DNA of 64,000 nt from Bordetella sp. BOR01. Its GTDB lineage: Bacteria > Pseudomonadota > Gammaproteobacteria > Burkholderiales > Burkholderiaceae_B. The notes beneath the pieces are model-generated. The model worked only from the letters and a program-made list of their open reading frames with translations. It made no database searches and had not been told where the DNA came from. The stretch lies in the NCBI RefSeq assembly GCF_019218885.1, contig NZ_JAHUWT010000002.1, forward strand, positions 1,116,001 to 1,180,000, read 5' to 3'. The position numbers and the translations under genes were made by a program. Below, in pieces: positions 36,572 through 46,208 of the stretch; within the stretch, counting starts at the first letter, position 1, and the number at the start of each line of letters is the position of its first letter.

Positions 36572-37727
36572 ATTCGTGGGTTGCGCCGAACCGCGCCGGC
36601 GACACTACCCGCGGATCCACCTGCCATTGCTGCAACGAGGCATCCAGCGGGTCTTGCAGCAGCAGGTTGGCCGCCAGCAATGAAGCCCCGGGCGAGGTCT
36701 GGATACCGTAGCCGCCTTGTCCGGCCAGCCAGAAGAAGCCGTCGGTGCGCGTATCCCACCCGATCACGAATTCGCCATCCGCCACGAACGAGCGCAGGCC
36801 GGCCCAGGTGTGCGTGGGCCGGCGGATGGACAAATGGGTGGCGGTCTCGATGCGGTCGATACCCAGCGCCACGTCCAGTTCTTCGGCCACCACGTCATGC
36901 GGCTCGACCGGATCGGCGTTGGCGGGCGAGCCAAGCAACTGGCCTGCGTCGGGCTTGAAGTAATAGCTTTCGTCGATACCCACCACGGCGGGCCAGTGCG
37001 CGACTTCGGCCGGGTCGGCAGTCTCGGGCGCCTTGAAGGTGAACGCGCTGCGCCGCTTGGGCGTCAGGCCCACCGGCGCCGCGCCGAACAGCATCGCCAT
37101 CTGGTCGGCCCAGGCACCGGCGGCGTTGACGACGGCGCGGGCACGCACGGTTTGCCCGTTGGCCAGGGCTACCTGCCATACGCCATCGCGCCTTTCGGCG
37201 TGTACTACGCCGGCCTTGAACAAGAACTGCGTGCCATCCGCGCGGGCTCCTTTCACGAACCCCTGCAGCACCGCGTTGGCGTCTACATCCATGGCCTCGG
37301 GTTCGGCGATGGCGCCCAGCAGGCCTTCGGCCTTGATGCACGGTACTTGCGCCACCACTTCGGCGGCCGACAGTTTGCGGATGCGCGCGCCCGCTGCCGA
37401 TAGCGCATCGTGTGCCTGTGCCAGCAGGTGCTGCTGGCCTTCACGGGCGATATACAGCACGCCCCGTTCGGCCAGCAGGGCGTGTTCGCAGAACCCGGCC
37501 GGCGGATGCTCGTAGAAATCCCGGCTGGCGCGCGTCAGGGCCTGGATGGTGGGCGTGCCATACGTTTCCATGAACATCGCCGCCGAGCGGCCCGTGGTGT
37601 GGTAGCCAGCCTGGCTTTCCATGTCCGCCACCAGCACCGAGCCACGGTCGCGCAGCCGATACGCCAGTGAAGCGCCGGCGATGCCGGCCCCGATGATCAG
37701 ATAGTCGTGAATGTGCATGCCGGACAT
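36570..37727 (-). CDS. FAD-dependent D-amino-acid dehydrogenase (D-arginine dehydrogenase-like)
   Basis: 385 residues from ATG 37727 with AGGAAGGA four bases upstream. DAO-type FAD domain: LIIGAGIAGASLAYRL at 10-25, followed by GYHTTGRSAAMF, the His-containing active-site loop of D-arginine dehydrogenase (DauA), PPAGFCEHALL, and a C-terminal WLAGQGGYGIQTSPG FAD/substrate motif. It would oxidise a D-amino acid to an imino acid in the cytoplasm with electrons passed to the respiratory chain. Divergent from a MarR gene. Confidence 0.85.
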   Translation of the reverse strand: MSGMHIHDYLIIGAGIAGASLAYRLRDRGSVLVADMESQAGYHTTGRSAAMFMETYGTPTIQALTRASRDFYEHPPAGFCEHALLAERGVLYIAREGQQHLLAQAHDALSAAGARIRKLSAAEVVAQVPCIKAEGLLGAIAEPEAMDVDANAVLQGFVKGARADGTQFLFKAGVVHAERRDGVWQVALANGQTVRARAVVNAAGAWADQMAMLFGAAPVGLTPKRRSAFTFKAPETADPAEVAHWPAVVGIDESYYFKPDAGQLLGSPANADPVEPHDVVAEELDVALGIDRIETATHLSIRRPTHTWAGLRSFVADGEFVIGWDTRTDGFFWLAGQGGYGIQTSPGASLLAANLLLQDPLDASLQQWQVDPRVVSPARFGATHE

Positions 37728-37754
37728 GGATTCCTTCCTGTTTTCATGGTGTCT

Positions 37755-37772
37755 GGGCGCATGGGTGCGCCC
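37755..37772. promoter_or_regulatory. Palindrome in the oxidoreductase/MarR divergent gap
   Basis: GGGCGCA-TGGG-TGCGCCC, two perfect 7-bp arms with a 4-base centre, lies midway in the 89-base gap between the FAD oxidoreductase and the MarR gene. A MarR operator is plausible. Confidence 0.4.
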
Positions 37773-37816
37773 TCAATTGCCTGTATCATCGACGCGTCGA
37801 AACCGTTGGAACCGCC

Positions 37817-38317
37817 ATGGCGCAATCCCGCACAAAGAAAACAACAGCCGGCGTCGACCCGACCAACCTGCTCGCATACCGCGTGCTCACGCTGAGCCAG
37901 TTGCTGAATCGCGGCATCGAGGTCATTCTGGATACGCACCTGGGTTTGTCGGTACGGCAATGGCGCGTCTTGCTGTGCGTGGCCAATGCGGGCCCGCAGT
38001 CTGTGCAGGACATCGCCGATTTCTGCCGCTACGACAAAAGCCAGGTCAGCCGCGCGGTTTCCGAATTGCTCGACAAGAAGCTGGTGGCCACCACCCCCAG
38101 CCGCACCGATGGACGCCGCATCCTGGTGGGCATGACGGCGGCCGGCCGCGCGAAGTACCGGCAGGGCATGCCGCTGAGCCTGGCACGCCAAGAGCGCCTG
38201 GCCAGTTGCCTGAGACCCCGCGAACTGGAAACCTTCGAGAAGGTCATGCAAACGCTTATCCACCAGGCCGAAACCCTGCTGCAAGAAGCCCACGAAGAGC
38301 GCGGCAAGGCCCGCTAG
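37817..38317 (+). CDS. MarR-family regulator
   Basis: 166 residues. Helical N-terminus, then the winged helix: LSVRQWRVLLCVANAGPQSV, QDIADFCRYDKSQVSRAVSE, and wing STPSRTDGRRILVGMTAAG-type sequence (TTPSRTDGRRI). Expected to act as a dimer that releases DNA on binding a phenolic or amino-acid-derived ligand. The likely target is the divergent FAD oxidoreductase and itself. Confidence 0.9.
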   Translation: MAQSRTKKTTAGVDPTNLLAYRVLTLSQLLNRGIEVILDTHLGLSVRQWRVLLCVANAGPQSVQDIADFCRYDKSQVSRAVSELLDKKLVATTPSRTDGRRILVGMTAAGRAKYRQGMPLSLARQERLASCLRPRELETFEKVMQTLIHQAETLLQEAHEERGKAR

Positions 38318-38333
38318 CCGCCGCGCGGCCCGG

Positions 38334-39935
38334 TTACCAGCCGCCCGCGTGGCCGTCTTTGCGGTGGTCGGATGCACCCACATAGCCGTCGGCCAGCCTG
38401 GCAATGGCTTGCGCCCCGCCGAACTCATCCGAAAAGCGCGGCGCCACCTCGACCTTGTGGCCCTTCTGGCGCAGCCCCGCCACGGCGGTCTCGGGGAAAT
38501 TCCATTCCACCAGCACGGTGACATTGTCTTCAAGAATGCGCCAGCGGGGCGCGTCGATGACCGCCTGCGGGTTTTGTCCGTGGGCGATGCGCGACGCTAC
38601 CTGCATGTGTCCCTGGGCCTGCAGCGAGCCGCCCATGACGCCGAAGCTCATCAGGGGCTTGCCGCCGCGCATCAGGAAGCCCGGGATGATGGTGTGGAAC
38701 GGACGCTTGCGCGGGCCCACCTGATTGGGGTGGCCCGCCACCAGGTTGAAGCCCCAGCCCCGGTTGTGCAGCGCGATGCCGGTCCCGGGCACCACCAGGC
38801 CGGAACCGAAGCCCTTGAAATTGGACTGGATGAACGACACCATCATGCCGTTGGCATCGGCCGTGGTCAGGTAGGTGGTGCCGCCCTTCAGGGGCAGGCC
38901 CGGGCCGGGGTAGCGGGCCCGGGCCGGATCGATGTCGCGTGCGCGCGCGGCCAGGTAGGCCGGGTTCAGCAGGGCGTCGGCATCGACTTCCTGCATGTGC
39001 TGGCTGTCGGCCACGTAGCGCTGCATGTCGGCCAGCGCCAGTTTCATGGCCTCGATCTGCGCATGGAAGTATTCGGTAGAGTCCAGCGGCAAGCGATGGG
39101 CATCGAAGGCTTGCAGCATGCCCAGCGCCATCAGGGCGCCGATGCCTTGTCCGTTGGGGCCGATTTCATGCAGCGCGATGTCCTGGTAGGACATGGATAT
39201 CGGGTCCACCCAGTCGGCTTCGTGCGCTTCGAGATCGGCTTTCGTCAGGGCGCCGCCGGTGGCGCTGGCGTAGGCCGCGATGCGTTCGGCCAGCGCGCCG
39301 CGGTAGAACGACGCGCCCTCGGTGCGCGCGATGTCTTCCAGGGTGGCGGCCTGGCCCGGGCAGATGAAGCGTTGCCCGGGCGCCGGCGCGTGGCCACCCG
39401 GGGCGAAGGCCTGCACGAATCCGGGAATGTGCCTGATGTCGGCGATCTGGGTTTCCCATTGGCGGCTGACGATGGGCGTGACGATATAGCCGTCGCGAGC
39501 GTAGCGGATGGCCGCCTCGAACAGGTCGCCGAAAGGCAGTTTGCCGAAGCGCCGGGACAGGGCGACCCAGCCGGATACGGCGCCCGGCACGGTGACCGAG
39601 TCCCATCCGCGGGCTGGCATGGCCGCGTACTTGGAGAAATACTCGGGCGTCCAGGCTTGCGGCGCACGCCCCGAGGCATTCAGCCCGTGCAATTGCGTGC
39701 CGTCCCAGACGATGGCGAAGACATCGCCGCCGATGCCGTTCATGCAGGGCGCCACGACGGTCAGCGTGATGCCCGCGGCGATCGCGGCATCTACCGCGTT
39801 GCCGCCCGCGGCCAGCGCGCGCAGGGCGGCCTGGGTAGCCAGGGGTTGCTCGGTGCAGGCGATATTCTCGGCCAGCACCGGCATGCGCTGCGACGTATAA
39901 GGAAAAGTCCAGTCGGACCCATTGAAAGAGGCCAT
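38334..39935 (-). CDS. Gamma-glutamyltranspeptidase-family protein (YwrD-like, no signal peptide)
   Basis: 533 residues from ATG 39935 (a TTG six codons upstream is possible). Ntn-hydrolase features: AALRALAAGGNAVDAAIAAG near the start, GIGGDVFAIVW, and the processing site GGTTYLTTAD with Thr353 as nucleophile after autocleavage into large and small subunits; MGGSLQAQGHMQV is the C-terminal family motif. Unlike periplasmic GGT there is no signal sequence, so it should stay in the cytoplasm. It follows a Bug gene by 32 bases, so it may split an imported gamma-glutamyl or related amide. Confidence 0.87.
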   Translation of the reverse strand: MASFNGSDWTFPYTSQRMPVLAENIACTEQPLATQAALRALAAGGNAVDAAIAAGITLTVVAPCMNGIGGDVFAIVWDGTQLHGLNASGRAPQAWTPEYFSKYAAMPARGWDSVTVPGAVSGWVALSRRFGKLPFGDLFEAAIRYARDGYIVTPIVSRQWETQIADIRHIPGFVQAFAPGGHAPAPGQRFICPGQAATLEDIARTEGASFYRGALAERIAAYASATGGALTKADLEAHEADWVDPISMSYQDIALHEIGPNGQGIGALMALGMLQAFDAHRLPLDSTEYFHAQIEAMKLALADMQRYVADSQHMQEVDADALLNPAYLAARARDIDPARARYPGPGLPLKGGTTYLTTADANGMMVSFIQSNFKGFGSGLVVPGTGIALHNRGWGFNLVAGHPNQVGPRKRPFHTIIPGFLMRGGKPLMSFGVMGGSLQAQGHMQVASRIAHGQNPQAVIDAPRWRILEDNVTVLVEWNFPETAVAGLRQKGHKVEVAPRFSDEFGGAQAIARLADGYVGASDHRKDGHAGGW

Positions 39936-39967
39936 CGGTGAATCCGGATGCAAGGGGGTCTATGGGT

Positions 39968-40963
39968 TTAGCGCGACGGTTCCACCAGCTTCCTGGCCAG
40001 GTCGGGCCACAAGGCGAATTCCTGGCTGATGACGGTGCCGAACGCGTCGGGCGCGGTGAACTTGGCGACGATGCCGGTGTTTTCCAGCGTGGCGATGACT
40101 TCGGGGCTTTGTACCGCCTTGCGCACGGCTTCGGTCAGTACCTGCATGGCTTCGCGCGGCGTGTTGGCGGGTGCCAGCAGTACGAAGGCGTTGTCGGCCT
40201 TCAGGTCGTAGCCCAGTTCGGCCATGGTGGGGACGTCGGGCAATTGCGGCACGCGGCTGCTGGCCGCGGTGGCCAGGGCCGTGAGCTTGCCCGCGCGCAC
40301 ATGGGACAGCACCGACGTCACGCTGTCGAACATCATGCTGGTTTCCCCGCTGATCAGGCCCGGTATGGCTTCGGAGCTGCCCTTGTAGGGCACATGGGTG
40401 GCTGATACGCCGGCCGCCGCCAGGAATACCGCCGATTCGATATGCGACAGCGAGCCGGCGCCTTGCGAGGCGTAGTTGTAGTAGTCGGGACGGTTTTTCA
40501 GCAGGGCCAGCAGGCCCTTGACGTCTTTGATGCCCAGCGATGCCGGCACCACCAGCATGTGCGGGGCGTCGGCGATGCCGGCCACGATGGTGAAATCGCG
40601 CTCGATGTCGGGCAGGTCTTTATAGGTGACGGTGGCGATGGCCGTGCCGGCAACCGGCACCAGGCCGATGGTGTAGCCGTCGGGCGCCGAGCTGGCCAGG
40701 CTGCGAAAGCCGATGGTGGCCGCGGCGCCAGGCTTGTTCTCGACCACGACCTGCTGGTTCAGGGTCTGGGCCATGTGGCGGGCAATGGCGCGGGCCGAGG
40801 TGTCGCCGGCGCCGCCCGGCGGCGCCGGCACCAGCAGGTGGACGGGTTTGGCGGGGAAGCTGGCCTGCGCGTGCGCGGGCAATATGCCGGCCGACAACCC
40901 CAGGCCCAGCAAGCATTGAAATATTCCCCGCAAAACGCGGGCACTGCCGGCATGCCTGATCAT
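39968..40963 (-). CDS. Bug-type substrate-binding protein upstream of the GGT-like gene
   Basis: 331 residues from ATG 40963 (AGGAG upstream). Signal ends LSAGILPAHAQA. Bug landmarks: FPAKPVHLLVPAPPGGAGDT, SAPDGYTIGLVP, THVPYKGSSEAIPGLISGET, LPDVPTMAELGYD. Same strand as the GGT-like gene and 32 bases ahead of it, so the two are likely one unit in which the receptor binds the enzyme's substrate or a precursor. Confidence 0.92.
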   Translation of the reverse strand: MIRHAGSARVLRGIFQCLLGLGLSAGILPAHAQASFPAKPVHLLVPAPPGGAGDTSARAIARHMAQTLNQQVVVENKPGAAATIGFRSLASSAPDGYTIGLVPVAGTAIATVTYKDLPDIERDFTIVAGIADAPHMLVVPASLGIKDVKGLLALLKNRPDYYNYASQGAGSLSHIESAVFLAAAGVSATHVPYKGSSEAIPGLISGETSMMFDSVTSVLSHVRAGKLTALATAASSRVPQLPDVPTMAELGYDLKADNAFVLLAPANTPREAMQVLTEAVRKAVQSPEVIATLENTGIVAKFTAPDAFGTVISQEFALWPDLARKLVEPSR

Positions 40964-41089
40964 AGATTCGCTCCTGGGCGCGGAGGCCATGCCGGCTACA
41001 GGGCCGAGCCGATTCTTCGTGGGCCTCACCAGGGCATCATATCGGGCATTTCGTTGCTACGTCAACTACCTGGCCCGCTGCATGCCAGG

Positions 41090-42271
41090 TCAGCGGTCGC
41101 GCCCGCCACGGTTGCCATGCTCGCCGCCGTCCGGGCGCCCGCCGCCTCGGCCACTCCCGCCGCGATCCGGGCGCGCGGCCTCGCGGTGGGCTTGCTGCTG
41201 GTGTCGCCTGGCGTCCTGTTGCTGGCGCGCTTGTTGTTGCTGTTGATGTTGCTGTTGACGGGCCTGTTGTTGACGCGCCTGTTGGTGGTGGCGTTCCGTG
41301 GCTTGCCTCTGCTGTTGCTCAGACTGCTGCCGCTGGCGCACCTGCTGTTGCTGCCGCTGCTGCTGGCGTTGCATGTCCTGCTGCTGCCGCTCTTGCTGCT
41401 GCTTTTCCTGCTGTTGGTGCCGTTGCTGTTGCTGCCGGCCGGCCTGTTCGCGCTGGCGTTGCTGGGCTTGCAACTGCTGGCGCTGTTCGCCGGCGCGATC
41501 CGGCCTTCGCGCAGCATCACCGCGGCCCGGGCCTGGCCGCTGCTGCACGTCGCGCCGGTCGGGCTGGCGGTCGTGGCGATTATCGGCCCGGTGTGGGCGG
41601 TCTGGCCGCTGGTCGGGGGAGCGGGCACGGTCGTGCGACGCGTCGCGCTTGCGGTGGTCGGCGTCGCGCGCGGCGCGGTGGCGCTGATGTTCGCGTTGCA
41701 CGGCGATCTCGTGCGCGTCGGGGCGGCGCTGGATGCCGCCCTTGCCGCCGTGGTAGCTGATGCGGCGATGATCATGCTTGACGACCTTGCGGCTGTACAC
41801 GTTGGTGACGCGCTTGACGTTGATGTGGTTGACTTCGCGGTTGTAGTGGAAGCGGTCGCGTTTCCAGTAGCCGCCCTCGTAGCCCCGGCCGACATAGCCG
41901 TGGCCGTAGTCGATGCCGCCGTAATAGCCCACGTGGCGGCCCCAGTAGCCGGAGTGCCAGCGGTAGGTATTGCCGATGTAGGCCCAGTAGCCTGGCGTCC
42001 AGAGCGCGCCCGCGTAGGGGGGCAGTACCCAGGCGCCCGGCACCCAGTAATAGCCGTGATGATTCACGGCCCAATAGCCGGGGGTCCAGATGTAGCCCGG
42101 CCCGGGAATCATGGGTTGGCTGTAGTCGGGAAAGGGCGGCGGCGGCTCGTTCCAGGCGTTGACGCCGATGCTGATGGAAACGTCGGCCAGGGCTGGCCGC
42201 GGCGCGGCGGCCGTGGCCAGCAGCGCGCCGGCGGCCAGAACGGTGGCGGACAGGCGTAGTAGTGTGTTCAT
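41090..42271 (-). CDS. Exported WXPGYW-repeat protein with long Gln/Arg/His tail
   Basis: 393 residues. Signal peptide 1-29 ends APRPALA. Residues about 55-115 hold four aromatic repeats (YIWTPGYW, YYWVPGAW, ALWTPGYW, YRWHSGYW), as in YXWXPGXW-repeat envelope proteins. Residues about 185-393 are low-complexity, rich in Gln, Arg, His and Asp, with long poly-Gln stretches. The role of the repeat family is uncertain (outer-membrane or wall-associated). The antisense strand looks like a Leu-rich hydrophobic ORF, but this is only the shadow of CAG codons. It is followed on the same operon start side by a small lipoprotein gene upstream. Confidence 0.78.
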   Translation of the reverse strand: MNTLLRLSATVLAAGALLATAAAPRPALADVSISIGVNAWNEPPPPFPDYSQPMIPGPGYIWTPGYWAVNHHGYYWVPGAWVLPPYAGALWTPGYWAYIGNTYRWHSGYWGRHVGYYGGIDYGHGYVGRGYEGGYWKRDRFHYNREVNHINVKRVTNVYSRKVVKHDHRRISYHGGKGGIQRRPDAHEIAVQREHQRHRAARDADHRKRDASHDRARSPDQRPDRPHRADNRHDRQPDRRDVQQRPGPGRGDAARRPDRAGEQRQQLQAQQRQREQAGRQQQQRHQQQEKQQQERQQQDMQRQQQRQQQQVRQRQQSEQQQRQATERHHQQARQQQARQQQHQQQQQARQQQDARRHQQQAHREAARPDRGGSGRGGGRPDGGEHGNRGGRDR

Positions 42272-42292
42272 GTCGATCTCCCGACAGGAATA

Positions 42293-42457
42293 TCAATATC
42301 GATGGTGCCGATGGTGGCGCGGCCCCGGGTGGTAATACGCCGGGGGCCCAGGTTGTACGTAGACGGGGCGCGAGTGGTAGTGGCCTCGGTGGCTGGGCAC
42401 GACGATGCATCCGGCAAGCGTGCCAGCCATGACCAGCATTGCGGCGATCGTTTTCAT
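42293..42457 (-). CDS. Small Tyr/His/Pro-rich lipoprotein, 54 aa
   Basis: Starts at the ATG 42457 with AAGGAG seven bases upstream. Residues 1-17 form a lipoprotein signal with lipobox LAGC (Cys17). The mature part is 38 residues rich in His, Tyr, Pro and Arg, ending HHRHHRY. It lies 21 bases before the WXPGYW-repeat gene on the same strand and has similar aromatic/His-rich content, so the two are probably co-expressed envelope proteins. Function unknown; metal binding by the His-rich tail is only a guess. Confidence 0.72.
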   Translation of the reverse strand: MKTIAAMLVMAGTLAGCIVVPSHRGHYHSRPVYVQPGPPAYYHPGPRHHRHHRY

Positions 42458-42688
42458 GGCGATGCTCCTTCAACGATGCGCAGGCAATTCTGCGCATTCG
42501 CGCCCATTTAGGCATGGAGCGGGGGACCGCGGTCGGTTCTGTAATGGCTTCGAAATCACTTAATCGTGACCAAAGCGTTTATTCGTGACCGACTGTTGTG
42601 TTGTGCCGCCGTTCCTTCCCGGGCCGACGCGAGCGAGCGATGCAATTGCAAGCCGCGGTAAACGATGTATCGACCGAATGTGGCGAAA

Positions 42689-43495
42689 TCAATACGCGGC
42701 AGGCGGTGCGGCAGGGTGCGCATCGGTGGGCGGCGCCAGGAATTGCGCGGCCAGGCGGCGAGCCGCGCCGGCATACAGCAGCACGTCTACGCCGGTTGCC
42801 ACGAAGGTACATCCCAGGTCCAGGTAGCGGCGCGCCAGCGCCGGGTCGGACGTGAGTGTGCCGGCGGCCTTGCCGCTATCGATGATGATCTGCATGGCGT
42901 GCTCGATGGCGCGCTGCACCTGGGGTGCGCCGGGGTTGCCGCGAAATCCCATCGAGGCCGCCAGGTCGGCAGGGCCGATGAACACGCCGTCCACGCCGGG
43001 TTCTGCGCAAATGGCTGGCAGGTTGTGCAGGGCCGTGACGGTTTCCGCTTGCACCAGCAGGCAGATTTCGTCATCGGCCACCTTCAGGTAGTCGGTGCGC
43101 GCACTCCACAGCGAAGCGCGCCCCACCGCGCTGCCCACGCCTCGCAGGCCGCGCGGTGGATAGCGCGTGGCGGCCACCATGGCGCGCGCCTGTTCGGCGG
43201 TATCGACCATGGGCACCAGCAGGTTGCACGCGCCGATATCCAGCAATTGCTTGATGCGCGGCGTCTCGCCCGCCACCACGCGAACCACGGGCTGGGAGCG
43301 GTGCGGGGCAATGGCCTGCATGGCCGACAGCGTGCTGCGCAGGTCGTTGGGCGCGTGCTCGCCGTCGATCAGCAGCCAGTCGAAACCAGCCGTGGCCGAG
43401 ACTTCGGCCAGGTACGGGTCTGCCATGGACAGCCACAGGCCCACCTGGGGGCGGCCGGCGGCCAGGGCCGATTTGAACGGGTTGTGTGCGGGCAT
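42689..43495 (-). CDS. HpcH/HpaI-family 2-keto-3-deoxy aldolase (GarL-like)
   Basis: 268 residues from ATG 43495. Class II pyruvate aldolase motifs: [49 protein letters not shown] (metal Glu), [13 protein letters not shown] (metal Asp). These enzymes cleave 4-hydroxy-2-oxo acids, such as 5-keto-4-deoxyglucarate (GarL) or 4-hydroxy-2-oxoheptanedioate (HpaI). It lies 32 bases after the galactarate-dehydratase-like gene, so the GarL reaction giving pyruvate and tartronate semialdehyde is the best guess. Confidence 0.85.
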   Translation of the reverse strand: MPAHNPFKSALAAGRPQVGLWLSMADPYLAEVSATAGFDWLLIDGEHAPNDLRSTLSAMQAIAPHRSQPVVRVVAGETPRIKQLLDIGACNLLVPMVDTAEQARAMVAATRYPPRGLRGVGSAVGRASLWSARTDYLKVADDEICLLVQAETVTALHNLPAICAEPGVDGVFIGPADLAASMGFRGNPGAPQVQRAIEHAMQIIIDSGKAAGTLTSDPALARRYLDLGCTFVATGVDVLLYAGAARRLAAQFLAPPTDAHPAAPPAAY

Positions 43496-43527
43496 GGCGA
43501 TGATGGAGTCAAGGGTACGTGATGTGC

Positions 43528-45051
43528 CTAGCTGACGATGCCCAGGTGCCACGGCACGAATTCGTGGTTGCCCAGGCCCAGCAGTTCGCTTTTGGTGGGT
43601 TCGCCGGAAGCCGCGCGCAAGATGTGCTGGAAGATGCGCTGGCCCATCTGGCCGATGTCCAGCTCGCCGTCGAGCACGGCGCCGCAATTGATGTCCATGT
43701 CTTCTTCCAGGCGCGCGTACATGGCCGAATTGCTGGCCAGTTTCAGGGTCGGCGCCGGTTTGGATCCGAACATCGAGCCGCGTCCGGTAGTGAAGCAGAT
43801 CAGGTTTGCGCCGCTGGCGATTTGCCCGGTGACGGCCACCGGGTCGTAGCCAGGCGAATCCATGAATACCAGGCCGGGCTGGTCGATGGGCTCGGCGTAT
43901 TCATACACGGCTTGCAGCGGCGTGGTGCCGCCTTTCATGGCCGACCCCAGCGATTTTTCGAAGATGTTGGCCAACCCGCCTTGCTGGTTGCCGTGGCCGA
44001 CCACGCCGTTGAATTGCGCGTTCTGCCCGGCGGCGTAGCGTTCCCACCATGCCAGGCGGTCCAGCAGTTTCTGGCCGACTTCGGGGGTGGCCGCGCGGCG
44101 GGTCAGCATGTATTCCACGCCATGGATTTCTGGCGTCTCGGACAGGATCGCCGTGCCGCCGTGGCGCACCAGGATATCCATGGCCGCACCCAGCGCGGGG
44201 TTGGCGGTGATGGCCGAGAATCCGTCCGAGCCGCCGCATTCCAGGCCGATCTTCAAGTGGCTGGCGGGTACCGCCTGGCGGCGCGCCGCGTTGGCCTGGG
44301 GCAGCATGTCTTCGATGGCGCGGATCCCGGCCGCGATGGTGGCGCGCGTGCCGCCGTCATCCTGCATGACCAGCGTGCGCAGGTGCGTGCCGGGCGCCAG
44401 CCCCTGGGATTCGACCAGCGCCGCGACCTGGTTGCGTTCGCAGCCCAGCCCGACCAGCAGCACGCCGGCCAGGTTCGGGTGGCGCGCGTAGCCGGCCAGC
44501 GTGCGCCTGAGCACGTCGAAGTGTTCGCTGGGCGAGGACATGCCGCAGCCGCTGGTCTGGGCGAACGCCGCGACGCCATCTACGTGCGGAAATGCCGCCA
44601 GGCGTTCGGCGCTGAAGTGCGCCGCGATGTGGTTGACCACGGTGGCCGAGCAATTCACCGATGCGATGATGCCGATGAAATTGCGCGTGCCTACGCGGCC
44701 GTCGAGCCGCACATAGCCCTGGAAGGTGGCGCGTTGCGCATCCGGCAGCAACTGCACCGGGCGCGCGTCGCGGCAGAAGCCGGGGTCGCGCTCGAAGTCG
44801 ACCAGTTCCAGGTTGTGCGTGTGGACGTGTTCGCCCGGCTCGATGTCGCGGGCCGCGACGCCGATGACGGTGTCGTACTTGCGTACCGGTGTTCCGGCCG
44901 GGATGCGGCAGGCCGCGATCTTGTGGCCGCCAGGCACCTGCGCACGTATGCGCAGGCCCAGTTCCGCGACGGCCATGCCCAGTGCCAGCACCCGCCGTGC
45001 AATCAGGACGTTGTCTTGGGCGTGCAGCCGGATCAAGGGGTTGGAGTTCAC
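43528..45051 (-). CDS. Galactarate/altronate dehydratase family (GarD/UxaA-like)
   Basis: 507 residues, near the length of GarD. N-terminal SAF domain (about 1-90: [36 protein letters not shown]), then the large dehydratase domain: [55 protein letters not shown], and [20 protein letters not shown]. Iron-dependent dehydration of galactarate would give 5-keto-4-deoxyglucarate; altronate is the alternative. The following aldolase and preceding Bug gene form one unit, and kdgD is elsewhere in the window, which favours a hexarate. Confidence 0.87.
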   Translation of the reverse strand: MNSNPLIRLHAQDNVLIARRVLALGMAVAELGLRIRAQVPGGHKIAACRIPAGTPVRKYDTVIGVAARDIEPGEHVHTHNLELVDFERDPGFCRDARPVQLLPDAQRATFQGYVRLDGRVGTRNFIGIIASVNCSATVVNHIAAHFSAERLAAFPHVDGVAAFAQTSGCGMSSPSEHFDVLRRTLAGYARHPNLAGVLLVGLGCERNQVAALVESQGLAPGTHLRTLVMQDDGGTRATIAAGIRAIEDMLPQANAARRQAVPASHLKIGLECGGSDGFSAITANPALGAAMDILVRHGGTAILSETPEIHGVEYMLTRRAATPEVGQKLLDRLAWWERYAAGQNAQFNGVVGHGNQQGGLANIFEKSLGSAMKGGTTPLQAVYEYAEPIDQPGLVFMDSPGYDPVAVTGQIASGANLICFTTGRGSMFGSKPAPTLKLASNSAMYARLEEDMDINCGAVLDGELDIGQMGQRIFQHILRAASGEPTKSELLGLGNHEFVPWHLGIVS

Positions 45052-45058
45052 TGCGCGA

Positions 45059-46063
45059 TCAGCCTTTCTGCAGCATGTCTTTCAGTTTCAGGCGATCGAT
45101 CAGCGCGGTTTCCTGGCGGTACACGGTGGCTACGTAGTCTTTGTAGTCCGGGCCGTCCAGGTACATGACCGGCGCATCGATGCGGCTGGCCACCTGTTTG
45201 AAAGTATCGCTTTGCACGGCGCTGCGAAAGGCCGCCCGCAGTTTTTGTTCCGCCTGCGGATCCAGCCCCTTGGGCGCGCCGATGCCGTTGGGCGCCTCGA
45301 CCACCACGTCGTAGCCCAGCTCTTTCAGCGTGGGGGCATTCTTGAAGCGCGAGGCGCGCTGCTCGCCCCAGGTTGCCAGCAGGCGCAGCTTGCCGGCCTC
45401 GACATGCGGCGCCCATGAACTGGAATCGGCCAGCAGGTCGACCTGGCCGCCCAGCAGGTCTTGCAGGGCCGCTGCGCCACCCTTGTAGGCAATGGCGTTG
45501 AACTGCACGCCGGCCGCCATGGCGAACTGTTCCATGCCCACATGCGTGGCGCCGCCGATGCCGGCGTGCCCGTAGGTCACCCGGCCCGGGTTCGCCTTGG
45601 CATGCGCGACTACCTCTTGCAGAGTCTGGAACGGCGAGCTTGCCAGCACGGCGATGCCGAAGGTCTGGCCCGAGGTGCGCGCCAGGTAGGTCAGGTCGTT
45701 GCGCGGGTCCAGGTGCAGCATGCCCAGCTGCGAGAAGCGGGTGACGGAAATGGGGATCTGGCCGATCGTGTAGCCATCGGGCCTGGCCTGCGACAGGGCC
45801 GTGGTGCCTATCATGCCCGAGGCGCCCGCGCGGTTCTCGACCACGATGGATTGGCCCAGCACTTCCGCGGCCACCTGGCACAAGGCGCGCATGGATTGGT
45901 CGGCCGTGCCGCCGACCGGCCAGGGGCAGATGAAGGTGATGGGCCGCGTGGGGTAATCGGCCGCGCGCGCGGGCCAAGGGGCCAGCAGGCCGGCCGCGCC
46001 GGCACAGGCAAGGCCGCTCAGCAGTTGGCGTCGCTGCCGGTTCAAGGGCGGATGGTGTTCCAT
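45059..46063 (-). CDS. Bug-type substrate-binding protein, probable Tat export
   Basis: 334 residues. The N-terminus NRQRRQLLSGLACAGAAG is twin-arginine-like. Mature part: YPTRPITFICPWPVGGTADQ, RPDGYTIGQIP, YGHAGIGGATHVGMEQ, YKGGAAALQDLLGGQVDLLA. Stop lies 7 bases before the dehydratase gene, so the two are coupled. Likely ligand: galactarate or a related sugar diacid. Divergent from a LysR gene. Confidence 0.9.
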   Translation of the reverse strand: MEHHPPLNRQRRQLLSGLACAGAAGLLAPWPARAADYPTRPITFICPWPVGGTADQSMRALCQVAAEVLGQSIVVENRAGASGMIGTTALSQARPDGYTIGQIPISVTRFSQLGMLHLDPRNDLTYLARTSGQTFGIAVLASSPFQTLQEVVAHAKANPGRVTYGHAGIGGATHVGMEQFAMAAGVQFNAIAYKGGAAALQDLLGGQVDLLADSSSWAPHVEAGKLRLLATWGEQRASRFKNAPTLKELGYDVVVEAPNGIGAPKGLDPQAEQKLRAAFRSAVQSDTFKQVASRIDAPVMYLDGPDYKDYVATVYRQETALIDRLKLKDMLQKG

Positions 46064-46177
46064 TTGATTGTCTCCTTCAGGTTTTTTTATCGGGGCCGCG
46101 CAATGGCTGGGCGTGGCCCGTGGCTAATTCTGAAGGGCAACGGCCATAACAATCCAATAAAATAGGCGGATCTGTAG

Positions 46178-46193
46178 ATAACCAATTTGTTAT
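46178..46193. promoter_or_regulatory. LysR-type operator in the Bug/LysR divergent gap
   Basis: ATAAC-CAATTT-GTTAT is a perfect 16-bp inverted repeat ending 15 bases before the LysR start. Its size and AT-rich arms fit a LysR recognition site. Another ATAAC half-site lies at 46146-46150. Confidence 0.55.
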
Positions 46194-46208
46194 GTGGCGG
46201 TGTCTGGC

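Noticed and set aside
40442-42259. 605-codon plus-strand frame ending in a Leu-rich hydrophobic block that looks like membrane helices
   Set aside because: The Leu runs are the reverse complement of CAG/CGC codons for the Gln/Arg tail of the minus-strand WXPGYW-repeat protein, and the first half is antisense to a Bug gene.
42561-42590. Direct repeat TCGTGACC, 19 bp apart, in the gap 42458-42688
   Set aside because: Only eight bases long, not palindromic, and not clearly placed relative to a promoter; could be chance. The rest of that gap shows nothing I can support.
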